Shown: positions 28,161-38,390 of the stretch, in pieces
Layout: every line of letters begins with the position of its first letter
Numbering within the stretch: position 1 is the first letter of the stretch
Assembly (NCBI GenBank): GCA_001464715.1
Contig: LNDT01000033.1
Location: 24,173-88,172 of the forward strand
Direction of reading: 5' to 3'
Source: Bdellovibrionales bacterium Ga0074137
Lineage (GTDB): Bacteria > Bdellovibrionota > Bdellovibrionia > Bdellovibrionales > JAMPXM01
DNA: 64,000 nucleotides
Translations under genes and position numbers: made by a program
Notes under the pieces: generated by a model
The model's input: only the letters and a program-made list of their open reading frames with translations
What the model was told of the DNA's origin: nothing
Database searches by the model: none

Positions 28161-28694
28161 ATGGAGTTTGGTCCGCTATCCGAAGTCGACGTTGGAATAA
28201 TTAGGGAAGCGCTTAAGAAACACGGGAGTGATTGTATCGTCCGTGTTTCGCAAGAGCACATTGACGCGATCAACGAACAGCGCCGAACGGCCCCCGTGGA
28301 TCCATATCCCAGTTTTCAGGGACCAGACCTTGTTCTGTTTGCTGAAATAAAAATAAAGGATCTGTTGATCGTACGCGGATTGCTCGAGCAGATGGGGCAC
28401 AAGGTGGGTTCGCATGACGTTAAAGAAATTGTGGAAGTGCCCGAATACCTTTGCCCACACTGCAAATTCGTGGGCGTAAAACAAGGATTCTGCCCAAAGC
28501 ACAAAACCCCACTTCTAGAATTTTCCGAGTGGGCAGAGGTGAGGCAAGAGCGTTCGAAGGCCACCGAAAAAATCTACGTCATTGCCGTAATATTAATAGC
28601 CATCTTTCTCTACGCGGCCTTCAGCTGGGAGGGCTGGTTCGGCCCCGAAAGCGGCCTACCCAAACTAAACCACCGCCCGTCATTTCTAAACTAG
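28161..28694 (+). CDS. Zinc-ribbon protein with one C-terminal membrane helix
   Basis: A 177-residue protein of unknown function. Residues 1-95 form a globular part; LCPHCKFVG and FCPKH (about 98-115) look like a zinc ribbon; a single hydrophobic helix (about 138-158, IYVIAVILIAIFLYAAF) follows, leaving a short tail. The N-terminal part has a repeated LxxLL/xIREAL-like helix pattern suggesting a signal-transducing-protein-like fold (DUF2007-type), but this is weak. Confidence 0.6.
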   Translation: MEFGPLSEVDVGIIREALKKHGSDCIVRVSQEHIDAINEQRRTAPVDPYPSFQGPDLVLFAEIKIKDLLIVRGLLEQMGHKVGSHDVKEIVEVPEYLCPHCKFVGVKQGFCPKHKTPLLEFSEWAEVRQERSKATEKIYVIAVILIAIFLYAAFSWEGWFGPESGLPKLNHRPSFLN

Positions 28695-28779
28695 CCAATC
28701 AAAAAAACCTAAAGCTAATTTTCAGCACCAATTTGTACGTTTTCAGCAACCGAAAAGGTTACAGCGCCATTTGCCAACA

Positions 28780-29741
28780 CTACACCCGGCGAAAGGTCTG
28801 CATCTTCTCTCTTCCCAAAATGGCTTCGGCCGCCGCCAAGTTGTGTGTTCGACAAAGAACGCGAAGATTCCGCGGATCGTTCGTTCCGCCTAGAGAAACG
28901 GGAACGATGTGATCGATCTGAAGCAAACTTCGGCTCTCGCACCGATGACTTATTCTTGGGTCGATGAACTCACATCTAGCATTAGCCTCGCGGAACACGG
29001 CGTTTCTGAGCGCTGGCGCTATAGGCTTTCGCGGATGATAGTTCTTTGGCGCCGCAGCTTCCGGCGCCGGAGTGATTACGCTTTCGTCAATGTGATCGAC
29101 TTTAGGTTTCCGCGGTTTTACTTCACGTCGAAGTGGATCATTTTTTTCGAGATACGTGTTTGCGAGCATATCGATGATTTCAGAAAGTGAGCTACCGTGC
29201 TTCGAGTGCGACGCGACTTCACGAACGCGTTCAAGGGCAGCCAATTGCTGTTTCGTCAAAGTCACCTGAACCCGAACTTCGTTTTCATTGATGTTTCGAA
29301 TCGATTCTGACTTTACCGGTGCGGCCTCGGGATAAGCGGCAGATAGTAAAACCTCGGCCTCACGCGAAGACTTGTTTTCAATCATTTCAAATGCTTTTGT
29401 TCTTTCTTGAACACCCATTCGTTCGCCGGTTCTTTTCTCTTCTGAACTTTTGCTAAGTTCGTCAAATTCACTTCGCCCGTTTCAATTTTATTTTCAATCG
29501 ATGGAACTTCGCGAAGGGCGCGAGCGGAATCAAGTCGTCTCATCGCGGCTGCTGCCGAATAACCAAACTCTTTGGTGAGCCATTCAAAGGGTGTCGAAAA
29601 TCCCGCTGAAGCGTAGAGTCTGCGACTGTGCGCTTCGTTGATGAGATTAAGAATCTGAAGCGTGATTTTTCGTTCTTCCTGAATCGCCAGCCGTAGTTCA
29701 GAAATAATCTTTTGATCCGATCGCGATTTGAAGTCGTGCAT
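28780..29741 (-). pseudogene. HNH endonuclease gene split by a frameshift
   Basis: Two minus-strand frames together make one HNH nuclease of the type found in many copies in Bdellovibrio-like genomes. The upstream frame (29741 to 29382) encodes the helical N-terminus (LTKEFGYSAAAAMRRLDSA, VNLTNLAKVQK). The downstream frame (29418 to 28780) begins with IENKSSREAE and carries the intact HNH core: C...C, LQIDHIVPVSLGG, NLRVLCRTHN. Continuity between them needs a -1 shift in the A-rich overlap 29385-29418. I see no classic slippery heptamer, so a simple indel (or a sequencing error) is more likely than programmed shifting. Both halves keep sensible codons, so the loss would be recent. Confidence 0.75.
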
Positions 29742-30306
29742 GGCATTTCTCCTTTGCCGAAAGTACTGGCTCTCATAGAAACTTTACCACTGTTTTTAGA
29801 TCGAAAATTTTCGCACTAGAATGCTCGCCATAAAGCTAACGTAGGTGTGGGCGCGGTCGTGATCGTCTAACACTGAAGCGTGCCACCAGCCGTTCTATAG
29901 CTACAATGAAGGATATAAATAAGTCCTACCAGCGAGTCGCACGACATCGGTCGATCCAACGTGAAACCTTCGTCAATCGAAATTTCAATTTGCCAAAGTG
30001 AATCATGACTTAGAATAGCGAGCGCATTCTAGTTCGTACGCTCTTCTGCCGAAGGCAATTAGCGAGACACGATGATCGTTTCCGTCGCCGGAAACGAAAA
30101 GCCCGATACAATTTCGCTGAGTTTTTTGGTTGAAGCCATGGTCTAACAACAGAGAGACAGTGTAACTAGGCCGTCGCCATATAATCCGGGCTGGCGGCAG
30201 GTGCCAGGAAAGAAATCTTTCCGCGCCGGGCGCAGAAAGCAGCGAAGGCCAGAGGCCCGCAGCGACACAGACAGCACCAATCGAAATCAGCTTCGCTGAT
30301 ATCGAT
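29742..30306. other. Gap with no convincing gene
   Basis: About 565 bp between the HNH gene and the tRNA. A minus-strand frame at 30003-30341 runs into the tRNA and has an implausible composition. The only clear structure is the hairpin at 30276-30310. Confidence 0.6.
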
Positions 30307-30310
30307 TGGT
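30276..30310 (-). terminator. Strong hairpin overlapping the tRNA 3' end
   Basis: The plus-strand sequence ACCAATCGA...TCGATTGGT folds into a near-perfect stem of about 16 bp with a short loop. On the minus strand it begins with the tRNA's own ACCA end, so it could be a processing signal or terminator. No T-run follows. Confidence 0.5.
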
Positions 30311-30382
30311 GACTCCACCAGGAGTTGAACCTGGATTTCAAGTTTAGGAAACTCGCGCTCTATCCACTTGAGCTATGGAGTC
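30307..30382 (-). tRNA. tRNA-Arg(CCT)
   Basis: A full cloverleaf is seen on the minus strand: acceptor GACTCCA/TGGAGTC, D arm GCTC/GAGC, anticodon arm CGAGT-TTCCTAA-ACTTG with anticodon CCT, T arm CCAGG-TTCAACT-CCTGG, discriminator A and an encoded CCA (30307-30309). It reads AGG arginine codons. No copy of its 3' end is seen nearby that would mark an integrated island. Confidence 0.95.
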
Positions 30383-30408
30383 GTAAAAAAGATAATCAAA
30401 ACTGTCGT

Positions 30409-30438
30409 AACGCCCTCGTCCTCGCAGAGCAAGGCGTT
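30409..30438 (-). terminator. Possible terminator after the large lipoprotein operon
   Basis: AACGCC/GGCGTT stem with extra pairs, 8 bp after the stop of the last operon gene; a T6 run lies about 19 bp further on the minus strand, so this is weak. Confidence 0.3.
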
Positions 30439-30445
30439 TGAGCAG

Positions 30446-33400
30446 CTACCGTGTCTTCCATGCGGCATCAACCTTCGCGGGAACCACATATCCTGTTTGC
30501 CGAGCATACTCGAGCATCAGAGATCGGTATCGCTCGACAGCCGAGACCGTCAAAACTGGCACGTCCGGGCTTTTTCGCGAGCTGAAGATGCGCCAAGCCG
30601 GGAATGTTTCCGGTCGCGTTTTTCGTAAAGCCTCCAATCGCTCGGCCTCTTCCAAAAACTCGCCCACAAAACCGAGCTGCTGATCCAGCGCTCCTTTGTA
30701 GAGCTCGGTCAAGTCCGCCATCGTAGCGGCCGGAATACTTAAAGTCGGCTGACTCATCGCTTGGATCGTAAGAGCATGCGACGCGTAGTTGGCCAAAGGT
30801 CCATTTCGCCGAGCAAAACGAGCCGCAGGTCCTCCGTCTTCGCCGCCTTCGCCTTCACCGAGTTTGTCTTCGGTGAGCTGACGAAACATAAAGTCGAGTG
30901 TACCGAGCCAACTGTGGTTGTCCGCTTCTCGCACGTACTCGTCGAGCACGGCATAGAGTTCGACTCGTGTGTACTCGCCAGTAACGTTGAGAACATTCAC
31001 CCAAACCGTGTTCTCGACTTCAAGCCATTTCGCAGTTTTCAAAGTGATTCGCGCAATATCTTTCAGTGCTATCCGCTGTGGACCGGCATCAGTCTCGACG
31101 GTTCCGGCCTTGGCCAAAGCCGTGAGCGAGCGAATTCGAACTTTAAGTGCGATTGTCATTGAGTTCAAATTTGCCCACAGCAGCAGGTTCGATTTTGAAT
31201 CAAAGACTTGTTGAATCCCGTTCGTGACGAATTCGTCCGCGTCGTCAGTCCAATCCAGTCGCAGCGGATTCTTTCGAAATTCCGAAGGAACGTCCTGAAG
31301 TCGAGAAGGTATTGTGATGCTACCTTTTCGTCTTCGGGGCGCGTGCTGCTTTCTACTTTCATTGAAACCTGTTTCCAAGATCTCTGCGACGCGAAGAAGA
31401 ACCTGAAGTCTTGAGATGCGATACATTTCGCCGCTGAATCCAAGTCCAGCTTCGTGATCCGTGAGACCGGTCATTGCAACACGTTCTGAAAATCCAAATT
31501 TTTTGTTAAAACTACCGGCCGTGGCTGTTTTCGTTCGAAGAGCCTTCATTTCTACGTGAACCTGCTTGAAGTGCGCAATGAGTCCCTCGATGGCATGAAC
31601 TTGCGATGAAAGTTCATGGTCAATCGCGCTGTCGCCGCAGGGACCTGTCGTCTTCACAAGGCGGAAGACGCGAGAATAAACTTTGCGGCGAAGAGTCTCG
31701 AGCTCGACAAGACGACGGTTGATAGATTCGCTTGTGGCGGCTCCACCCGGAACGCTGTGCCGAGTGACGTAGTCGTTGACCATGCGGTGAAGTGAGCGAA
31801 GGTGACTAATTCTCGGAGTAAATTCGAGACGAACGATCTCAAGATTGTCATCGAGTCGGTTTCTGGTTCCAGCTTGCTCGATCTCAAAAAGAGCCCACGC
31901 GGCATTGAACGTTGGATGCAGAAAACCGCTGAGACCATACTGAGGTGTACCGGAGATCGTGTAGTTGGTAAGATCCTTCAAAGAAATAACAGGCGCCGCA
32001 TCGGCAGCACGTCCGCTGGCCTGTTGAAGCTGGCAAAGACGCTGAAAGTCGACGGCCATCGGATTTTCGTCAAAAGCCGAACGAAACGAGTCATCGATTT
32101 TTTGAACGTCTGCGCGCAAAGGACCTACCATTTGTTCCGTGAGCATTCGGAAAAGCTCATCAAGACTAACGCCGCTCTCAGTCAGTACGCCCATCTCCAA
32201 AGCATAGAAGAAGACCTGCGAAATTTCTGATTTTGAAAGTGGACTTGGGTCATTGGAATAAGCCATCCAAGGGCTTAACGTTCCAGAAAAAAACCAATCG
32301 AGGATGAGTCCCGCTTTAATTTCAAACAGGCCCGTCCAGGTAAAAACCTTCAAAGAAAAATCCAGCCGTGCGAGATTGTACGCCATCACTAGCATACTGG
32401 GATACGTCGAAAGCACTTTGATATTCCGATCGAGAGAGGCCATAAACCGCTCAAGATCTTTCGTCGTTCGTATTTCGAAATTTGTCGAACGCAAATTGCG
32501 CTCGTTGAAAGCTTGAAGAGTTTCAAACCGACGTCGGGCATCGGCCCAGATGGTGGCGCCTTTGAGCGTTTCTTTTAGTCCATCTTGAAAGGCGTTGGCC
32601 GTGATGAACTTATTTTTCTCGTTGAAAAAGTCGACCACAATACTATTGACGTCTTTGGACGTCGCTAGAAGGCGACTCTTAAAGTAGTTGAGCAGAGCAT
32701 CTTGCGCCTTTGTACGAAGCTCTGTCATCAATGAATCGGATTGGCCGCTTTCGCCCATTTGCGCGACGTGAGCCGCCCAAAGTAGATCAGCTTCAACGGT
32801 CGTGAGACGACCCAGCCAAAGGCTATCAAATAAAAAGAGATGAAATTCGTCAGCGACGGGCTCTGCGATTCCGAATGCTTTTTTTGCAGGACCGGCCGTT
32901 CGAGAAATCTTTTTCGAAATCGAGTTTTCAAGCTTCTGAGTCTGTTGTGACTGGCGCGAGAGTTCATCGGACTCTAAGGCTTTCGTTGCAACCAAAGAGA
33001 AGAGAGTGTTCTCGCGTGTCGCCTTTTCGGGCGACCGGGCTCGTGCAAAGTTAAAAATATCCCAAGACTGCGAAAGGTTCGCTAAGAGCTCTTGGTAGCT
33101 AACTTCGAGAGATCGGTTCTCAGCTTTCGTAGCGCGCAGACTTTTAGCGAGCTGAATCAATGAGTGCTCGACGATCTCTTGGTGACGTATTTTTAAAGAT
33201 TGGTTTGAAGTTTCAGAGAGCGTCGACTCGATGAGGGGCGTTGACCGCAAGTAAGCCACTGCGATTCTTGTGTCATCGACGTCGCCGACGAGGGCAAAGG
33301 CCATTGAAAGAGCTCGAATGCGATCGGTTGATGTTTTAGTTTCATCACTGGCGGCGAGGGCGAGTGTCACACTTCCAGCCTGACGCCGAAAGAGAGAAAG

Positions 33401-33808
33401 ATACCGACAGCCGGCGAGCTTCTCAGAGCATCCACTTTGAACAGCGGCCGAGAAAGTTTCTAAAATCATCTGGCGCTCGGGACCTGCTTTTAAGGTCGAA
33501 GCAATGAGGCTCGCTGTTTCAACAGAATTGTAAAGTTCCTCACGCTGCCGCGGATCGGATTCGCGAAGCTGCTGATCGAGGCGGTCTTTAGAAAGCTGAA
33601 CCTTAAATTTTCTAGCAAATATTGCGGCATCCTGGGCTGACGGTGGTGCCGTGGTCGCGGCACCGATTGCCGAACCGAGAGTAACATTGGGCGCCCCGGA
33701 TGAGGTTTCTAAGCCAGCGACCACGGCAGGCTCGTGCGATTGGCGCGACGCTGTCTCATTTGAACAACCGAAAGCGGTGAGCGATAGAATCAGAATTAGT
33801 TTTAACAT
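30446..33808 (-). CDS. Large lipoprotein B of the protease/barrel operon
   Basis: A 1120-residue predicted lipoprotein of unknown function, last in the operon. The ATG at 33808, 2 bp after the barrel gene's stop and with GAGG upstream, gives a signal peptide ending in the lipobox FGC (LTAFGC). The protein is mostly helical. It is a paralogue of the 1202-residue lipoprotein upstream: both have SGC-x5-GC near the N-terminus (SGCSEKLAGC here) and a shared central block, NIKxLSxYPxM followed by WFFxGxLxP and an EI-FFxAL segment. No known domain recognised. Outer-membrane anchoring is likely. Confidence 0.75.
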   Translation of the reverse strand: MLKLILILSLTAFGCSNETASRQSHEPAVVAGLETSSGAPNVTLGSAIGAATTAPPSAQDAAIFARKFKVQLSKDRLDQQLRESDPRQREELYNSVETASLIASTLKAGPERQMILETFSAAVQSGCSEKLAGCRYLSLFRRQAGSVTLALAASDETKTSTDRIRALSMAFALVGDVDDTRIAVAYLRSTPLIESTLSETSNQSLKIRHQEIVEHSLIQLAKSLRATKAENRSLEVSYQELLANLSQSWDIFNFARARSPEKATRENTLFSLVATKALESDELSRQSQQTQKLENSISKKISRTAGPAKKAFGIAEPVADEFHLFLFDSLWLGRLTTVEADLLWAAHVAQMGESGQSDSLMTELRTKAQDALLNYFKSRLLATSKDVNSIVVDFFNEKNKFITANAFQDGLKETLKGATIWADARRRFETLQAFNERNLRSTNFEIRTTKDLERFMASLDRNIKVLSTYPSMLVMAYNLARLDFSLKVFTWTGLFEIKAGLILDWFFSGTLSPWMAYSNDPSPLSKSEISQVFFYALEMGVLTESGVSLDELFRMLTEQMVGPLRADVQKIDDSFRSAFDENPMAVDFQRLCQLQQASGRAADAAPVISLKDLTNYTISGTPQYGLSGFLHPTFNAAWALFEIEQAGTRNRLDDNLEIVRLEFTPRISHLRSLHRMVNDYVTRHSVPGGAATSESINRRLVELETLRRKVYSRVFRLVKTTGPCGDSAIDHELSSQVHAIEGLIAHFKQVHVEMKALRTKTATAGSFNKKFGFSERVAMTGLTDHEAGLGFSGEMYRISRLQVLLRVAEILETGFNESRKQHAPRRRKGSITIPSRLQDVPSEFRKNPLRLDWTDDADEFVTNGIQQVFDSKSNLLLWANLNSMTIALKVRIRSLTALAKAGTVETDAGPQRIALKDIARITLKTAKWLEVENTVWVNVLNVTGEYTRVELYAVLDEYVREADNHSWLGTLDFMFRQLTEDKLGEGEGGEDGGPAARFARRNGPLANYASHALTIQAMSQPTLSIPAATMADLTELYKGALDQQLGFVGEFLEEAERLEALRKTRPETFPAWRIFSSRKSPDVPVLTVSAVERYRSLMLEYARQTGYVVPAKVDAAWKTR

Positions 33809-33810
33809 GC

Positions 33811-34785
33811 TTAAAACCTCACGCTGACACCAAGAGAAATAAGTCGGCGATATTCGTCGATGAACCAAAGGGTTGACTGATTGTCTTCGGCTCGAGCACC
33901 GTTCGTGTGACGAAGAGAGACTGTCGTAAAACCTTTCGTCCAAGAAAGAATCTGAAAGTTACTGAGAGCTGTGGTGGCCGTCGTATCTAAGTAGTTTACA
34001 AGATGTGCGGCGCCGCCCACGGTCAATCGAAAGCCAGCACCGAGCCGAGCCGATGTCGAGACAGTGTAGCCTGTTGTAAGGCTCTGATTGGCTTCAAGTG
34101 TCGTGGGACTTTTTGAGAACGTATTGATCACGTAGTCTGAAGACAACGCCTGAGTTAGGTTGTAACGCCCACCTTGGAACGAAAGTGCCCATCCCAAATT
34201 CACATAGGGAACGGCGACAATGCCTTCGTAACGAGTTGAGTCCGAGGTCGGAACCGTCGACCCCAACGTCAAATCTAAAAAGCTGTCGGCCGCGCCAAGA
34301 TTGTTCAGCTGAAATGACCTGCTGGCGGAAACGTCGATGTCGCTGGCGTCGACCGGGCCACCTTGAACGTTTCCTTGGACTTCGGATCCGATAGTTTTGA
34401 ATTGACCAGAAGCTGCGAAATTTAGAGTAACAACTTCATGGGCAAATTCGTCATCAAATCCAGCGACGACGGGGCGATCAAGGATTGCGATGGATGCAAG
34501 ACCTAAAGCCCTGTGTGTGGCGATGGATGGCGAAACCTGAGCGGCCAAATCTTGTCGAAGTGAGTAGGTCGCCATCCCATTAAACTTGTAGCGACTGGCC
34601 CGCTGGTTAAGGCGAGTCGAGATGTTTCCAAGTTTTTTGGAGTTGGCCTCAAGATCTTCGGTCGTGATGCCCAATGCTCTTTGCTGGGGTGTTAACATCG
34701 ACGCCGTGGCTTCCATCGACACTGTCGACAGAAGAACCAAGGCAGAGGCGGCGATGATCGAACCCAGCGAAAAAACGTGGCTCAT
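33811..34785 (-). CDS. Outer-membrane beta-barrel protein of the protease/lipoprotein operon
   Basis: A 324-residue exported protein with a signal peptide (to about MEATAS) and a series of alternating strands ending in LISLGVSVRF, a terminal Phe BAM signature. Strand density suggests roughly 10-12 strands. The mature N-terminus includes a helical RALGITTEDLEANSKKLGNI segment before the barrel. Its ATG overlaps the stop of lipoprotein A (ATGA), and lipoprotein B starts 2 bp after its stop, so the three should be made in fixed proportion. Family not recognised. Confidence 0.75.
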   Translation of the reverse strand: MSHVFSLGSIIAASALVLLSTVSMEATASMLTPQQRALGITTEDLEANSKKLGNISTRLNQRASRYKFNGMATYSLRQDLAAQVSPSIATHRALGLASIAILDRPVVAGFDDEFAHEVVTLNFAASGQFKTIGSEVQGNVQGGPVDASDIDVSASRSFQLNNLGAADSFLDLTLGSTVPTSDSTRYEGIVAVPYVNLGWALSFQGGRYNLTQALSSDYVINTFSKSPTTLEANQSLTTGYTVSTSARLGAGFRLTVGGAAHLVNYLDTTATTALSNFQILSWTKGFTTVSLRHTNGARAEDNQSTLWFIDEYRRLISLGVSVRF

Positions 34786-37700
34786 TTTCGCGCTCTCGTC
34801 GAATCGTCCGTGACTTTAAATGCGCCGGCCGTCTCACGATCAAACAAAATACGGCGTGTTGCGAAGTCGTCAACCTTCTGTCGAGAAAGGTAGACGGGAA
34901 CCCCGCTTCGAGTTTCGATCTTCGCGCTGCGGACGTCCTCTTCTCGAAACTCAAAACTGTACTCAAGAACTTTGCCTGACTTTGCATCGGCTTTTTCGCG
35001 GTCCAGAGCTGCAAGCTCAAGGTCCTTGACGCGGCGGAAGTAGTCATTCACCAGCGGATGAAATCCTCGTCGAAGAATGACTTTGTAGTCCTCTTCTGGA
35101 GAAAAGAGAAAGCGACCCACCGATCGATCTGTGAGATTAAACTCGCGCGCCTCACTGAGAGCTGTTTCGTCCTCCGAAAAGGACTCATAGACTTGCTCAA
35201 ACAGAGTCACGGGTTCGCCGTTTTCATCCAACGTGAACTTTTTTAAGTGATCTATGATCCATCGGCTATTGGCTCCGACAAGACGCAAGTACTTCGCATC
35301 ACGCTTAAGTTTTCCCCCATTTTCCGTGAGCGACAGCATCGAGAAGATGTTGGCAGTCTCGTCGATAACCATTTTTGCGGTCATCGTGAAGGGGACAAGC
35401 GGGCACTCGGTAATACTTGGCTTTCCTTGGCAAGACAGCGCGGCCGTATCGTAAACTTGAGTCGTACCGAGCTTGTAGAGTTCCGTCACAAGCGCCACGC
35501 GGTTTTTAAACGGAGCAGGATCCGACGTCGAGTTGATCCACTTCGCGTAAGCCGAAAGCGAGCCGTTGAAGTTTCTTAAGGCCTCGCGCACGAATTGGTC
35601 TTCGCTACTGCTGTAGGCAATAACGACCTGGCGACGATCTCTCCAATACGAAGTATCGATAAGATCCGATGGCATCAACACGCGGACATTTGGCGCCGCA
35701 GTTTTCAAATGCTGGCGCATTCGAAGCATGACATCGAGTTCACCATAGACGTACTCGTCGGCTGTAACGCTACTAATTGGTTCGTAGTTCAGATTCTTTG
35801 GAAGATCAGCAGTTCCAAGAGTCGACTTCACGAACGCATTCGCTTCGGAAATAGCCGCGGGGGTTCCAGCGTTTCTTAACGCAGTCATTCTCTTCCAGAC
35901 CTGGCGCAAGTGCTCGATCTCGAGTTCGATCAGATCGTTCTGGCGATCGATTTCAACGCTGATCGCTTGATCAAGACATGACGAAAGAGTCTTGTTCCAC
36001 CGAGTGACTTCGGTCAGGTACTCGTTCTGAAGTTTTTTGACGCCGCTCACGTAACCTTTAATTTTGTCGGTCGTCGCCTTAACATCGGCGGCTGCTGCGC
36101 CTGAGGTCTCGAGGTGCTTTTCAAGTAGACTCGACATTGTTGCTATGAAGTCGAGTTTGCGGCGCAGTTCGTGATTTACGTTTTTTACTTTTTCCGCAAG
36201 ACTCGATCCATGAAACGACCAAGCGTCCGCGCCGTAGCCGGTATTGGTGCCAACGTAAACCGCGTGCTGAAGCTGGTGAAATTCAAGTGCGAGCGTCGCT
36301 CCTTGTTGGCCAGGCTTAATACCCTTTGCAATCAGATCACGATCTTGACGGCATACGTTGAGAAAAGTCGTCATGTTATTGGACTGACGAATCGACTTTC
36401 GAATGTTCTCAAGCGAGCTTTCAAGTTCGAGGCGATCGGCGTCGAGATACTTTCCAACGACGACTTCAAAGAATCGAGGCACGTCTAAGCGTTTTGCTGT
36501 GGAATCGACCGAAGAAAAAGCATCAAAAGTATTCGTCTTTAAGGCGAAAAGAAACGCATAGAGAATTTCGACTCTCGGAAGGGCCTGTCCGTCGTTTCCG
36601 AAGTTAAATAGTGGTGCAAGCTTTCCATCGAAGAACCAACTGATAATGGTCGCCGCGTCGATATCGTAGGAACCGAAAAACGTTCGAACTGGAATTTTAA
36701 ATTTCACTTCGGCCATGAAGTACGTCATGAGCATCATATTGGGATAGACCGACAGGTACTTGATGTTTCGACGAACGCTTGTGAGCATTTCGTTCATGTT
36801 CTTATATTCTTCTGTATCGTAAACTTCGTTGGCGGCCTTCAAATTGCGATCCAAGAACAAATGAATTCTCTCGATGCGTCCCAACATCTGATTCCACTGG
36901 TTTTCAACAGGGTACGACTTCTCAATAGCCTTTTGAAACAGCGTTACCGACGACCACTCTTTATTCGAGTAGATCGAGCTCATGTATTTGTTTGTGCGAA
37001 CGATCTGACCTGCAATTTGTACTTTAATGTACTGCTCGGCGGCACTAACAAGCGCTTTTGAATTGCGCTTACTTCCTCGCCAGATTTCACTCGCATCGTC
37101 AGGAGACCAGTGTCCGCCATAAATTCTGTCGACAATGAAAAAGTACTCGTCTCTTGGCATTGAGTCCGACAGGACAAGATTTTTCCATATTTCAGGATTT
37201 TCGGATTTTAGAGTCGCCGTGACCTCTGCAAATGAATTTGAAAAAGGATCGCCAACGTCCTCGCCACTTTTCTCTGCGGGTAGAACAGCGACTGGTTTCT
37301 TCTGCTCTTGAGAAGTACGAATCGATTCTGCCAAAGATTTTGAAATCTTTCCGGTTTTCTCATCATACAGAAAGCTCTTCGCGGCGAGCGAAAGCATTCG
37401 TGTGGCCGCAGATCCAAATGGGCTTTCGACCTGTCTTGAATAGTTCCAGGGCGCAAACGCATTCACAAAACCCTCAAAGCGAGCTTTGAAGCTTGGGTCA
37501 GAGAGATCTGGATTGAAGTTGTTAAGGATCAGTTCAAAAATTTCGGAGTGCCGAGTGAGCAGCGCACGTTCTCTTGAGGAGCTTTCTGAGCGTGCGAAAG
37601 CCGCAGCGTAATCGGCGGCACGCGTGAGATACATGAATTCAAATTGGGGATCAGTGATTTGATTTCGTAAAACAAAAGAAAGTGAAAGACGACGGTAGTA

Positions 37701-38390
37701 CAGACGAATCAAACCGTCGCGCTCAGAGGTAGATTCCTCTGAAAGTGATTTAGAAAGTGAATCAATTTTCGGATTCAGGCTTTCGGCCGAGATCTGCATG
37801 ATTTTAGCTGAGTCGCTGCCGCCGCGAAAGAATCCGAGATTGGTGCAACCCTTCATCTCTCCGTCGCAACCCGATTCGATAGCGAGCCGTGTTTTCTCGA
37901 TCCACGGAAGTGCCTGTTCGAGGTCGTCTTCTGCCAGAAGGAGCAGCGAAGAGCTGAAGGCACTCAATGCCGCACGCATCATGGGCGTGTGAGTGAGTCT
38001 TGGATTTTCGAGGTAATTGCGATTGAGGACGAATGGCTCAAGAGTCTCCAGGGTGGCGACCGATGCTGCAACGTCGGAGCGTTTTGACGACGAGACTCCG
38101 CCTGAAGTGTTAGATCTTTTCGAACGCAGGACTTCAATTTGAGACAAGAGAGTCTTTGGTCCCACTTTTTCCAAGGCCTCAAGGTCCGGTGATGGACCTG
38201 CGGGAGCGACTTCGATTTCATCGCCGACAACGGGGCCCTCGTGAACGGTGACCGGAACTTCGCGCGTCGAGCAAGCGATGTTCAATTGCACTGCGACCAT
38301 CAAAAGTAAGAGAGGTGCTGTGGAAATTTTAAACGCTGAATGTGATCGGCTCAATTTCGGCATAGTTTTTTTCACAAGACCACCAATCAA
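34782..38390 (-). CDS. Large lipoprotein A of the protease/barrel operon
   Basis: A 1202-residue predicted lipoprotein. Signal peptide ends in the lipobox NIAC (C40 from the ATG at 38390; ATG at 38363 also possible). It is helical and has the same landmarks as lipoprotein B: SGCDGEMKGC, then RRNIKYLSVYPNMMLMTY, WFFDGKLAP and a LYAFLFALK segment. The sequence is longer in the C-terminal half. Both ends overlap neighbours by 4 bp (ATGA). No known domain recognised; repeated helices suggest a scaffold. Function unknown. Confidence 0.75.
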   Translation of the reverse strand: MIGGLVKKTMPKLSRSHSAFKISTAPLLLLMVAVQLNIACSTREVPVTVHEGPVVGDEIEVAPAGPSPDLEALEKVGPKTLLSQIEVLRSKRSNTSGGVSSSKRSDVAASVATLETLEPFVLNRNYLENPRLTHTPMMRAALSAFSSSLLLLAEDDLEQALPWIEKTRLAIESGCDGEMKGCTNLGFFRGGSDSAKIMQISAESLNPKIDSLSKSLSEESTSERDGLIRLYYRRLSLSFVLRNQITDPQFEFMYLTRAADYAAAFARSESSSRERALLTRHSEIFELILNNFNPDLSDPSFKARFEGFVNAFAPWNYSRQVESPFGSAATRMLSLAAKSFLYDEKTGKISKSLAESIRTSQEQKKPVAVLPAEKSGEDVGDPFSNSFAEVTATLKSENPEIWKNLVLSDSMPRDEYFFIVDRIYGGHWSPDDASEIWRGSKRNSKALVSAAEQYIKVQIAGQIVRTNKYMSSIYSNKEWSSVTLFQKAIEKSYPVENQWNQMLGRIERIHLFLDRNLKAANEVYDTEEYKNMNEMLTSVRRNIKYLSVYPNMMLMTYFMAEVKFKIPVRTFFGSYDIDAATIISWFFDGKLAPLFNFGNDGQALPRVEILYAFLFALKTNTFDAFSSVDSTAKRLDVPRFFEVVVGKYLDADRLELESSLENIRKSIRQSNNMTTFLNVCRQDRDLIAKGIKPGQQGATLALEFHQLQHAVYVGTNTGYGADAWSFHGSSLAEKVKNVNHELRRKLDFIATMSSLLEKHLETSGAAAADVKATTDKIKGYVSGVKKLQNEYLTEVTRWNKTLSSCLDQAISVEIDRQNDLIELEIEHLRQVWKRMTALRNAGTPAAISEANAFVKSTLGTADLPKNLNYEPISSVTADEYVYGELDVMLRMRQHLKTAAPNVRVLMPSDLIDTSYWRDRRQVVIAYSSSEDQFVREALRNFNGSLSAYAKWINSTSDPAPFKNRVALVTELYKLGTTQVYDTAALSCQGKPSITECPLVPFTMTAKMVIDETANIFSMLSLTENGGKLKRDAKYLRLVGANSRWIIDHLKKFTLDENGEPVTLFEQVYESFSEDETALSEAREFNLTDRSVGRFLFSPEEDYKVILRRGFHPLVNDYFRRVKDLELAALDREKADAKSGKVLEYSFEFREEDVRSAKIETRSGVPVYLSRQKVDDFATRRILFDRETAGAFKVTDDSTRARK

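Noticed and set aside
29382..29418. Programmed -1 frameshift site in the HNH gene
   Set aside because: No X-XXY-YYZ slippery heptamer or clear downstream stem is visible; indel is simpler.
30003..30341. 112-codon frame next to the tRNA
   Set aside because: It starts within the tRNA gene and has no family-like pattern.
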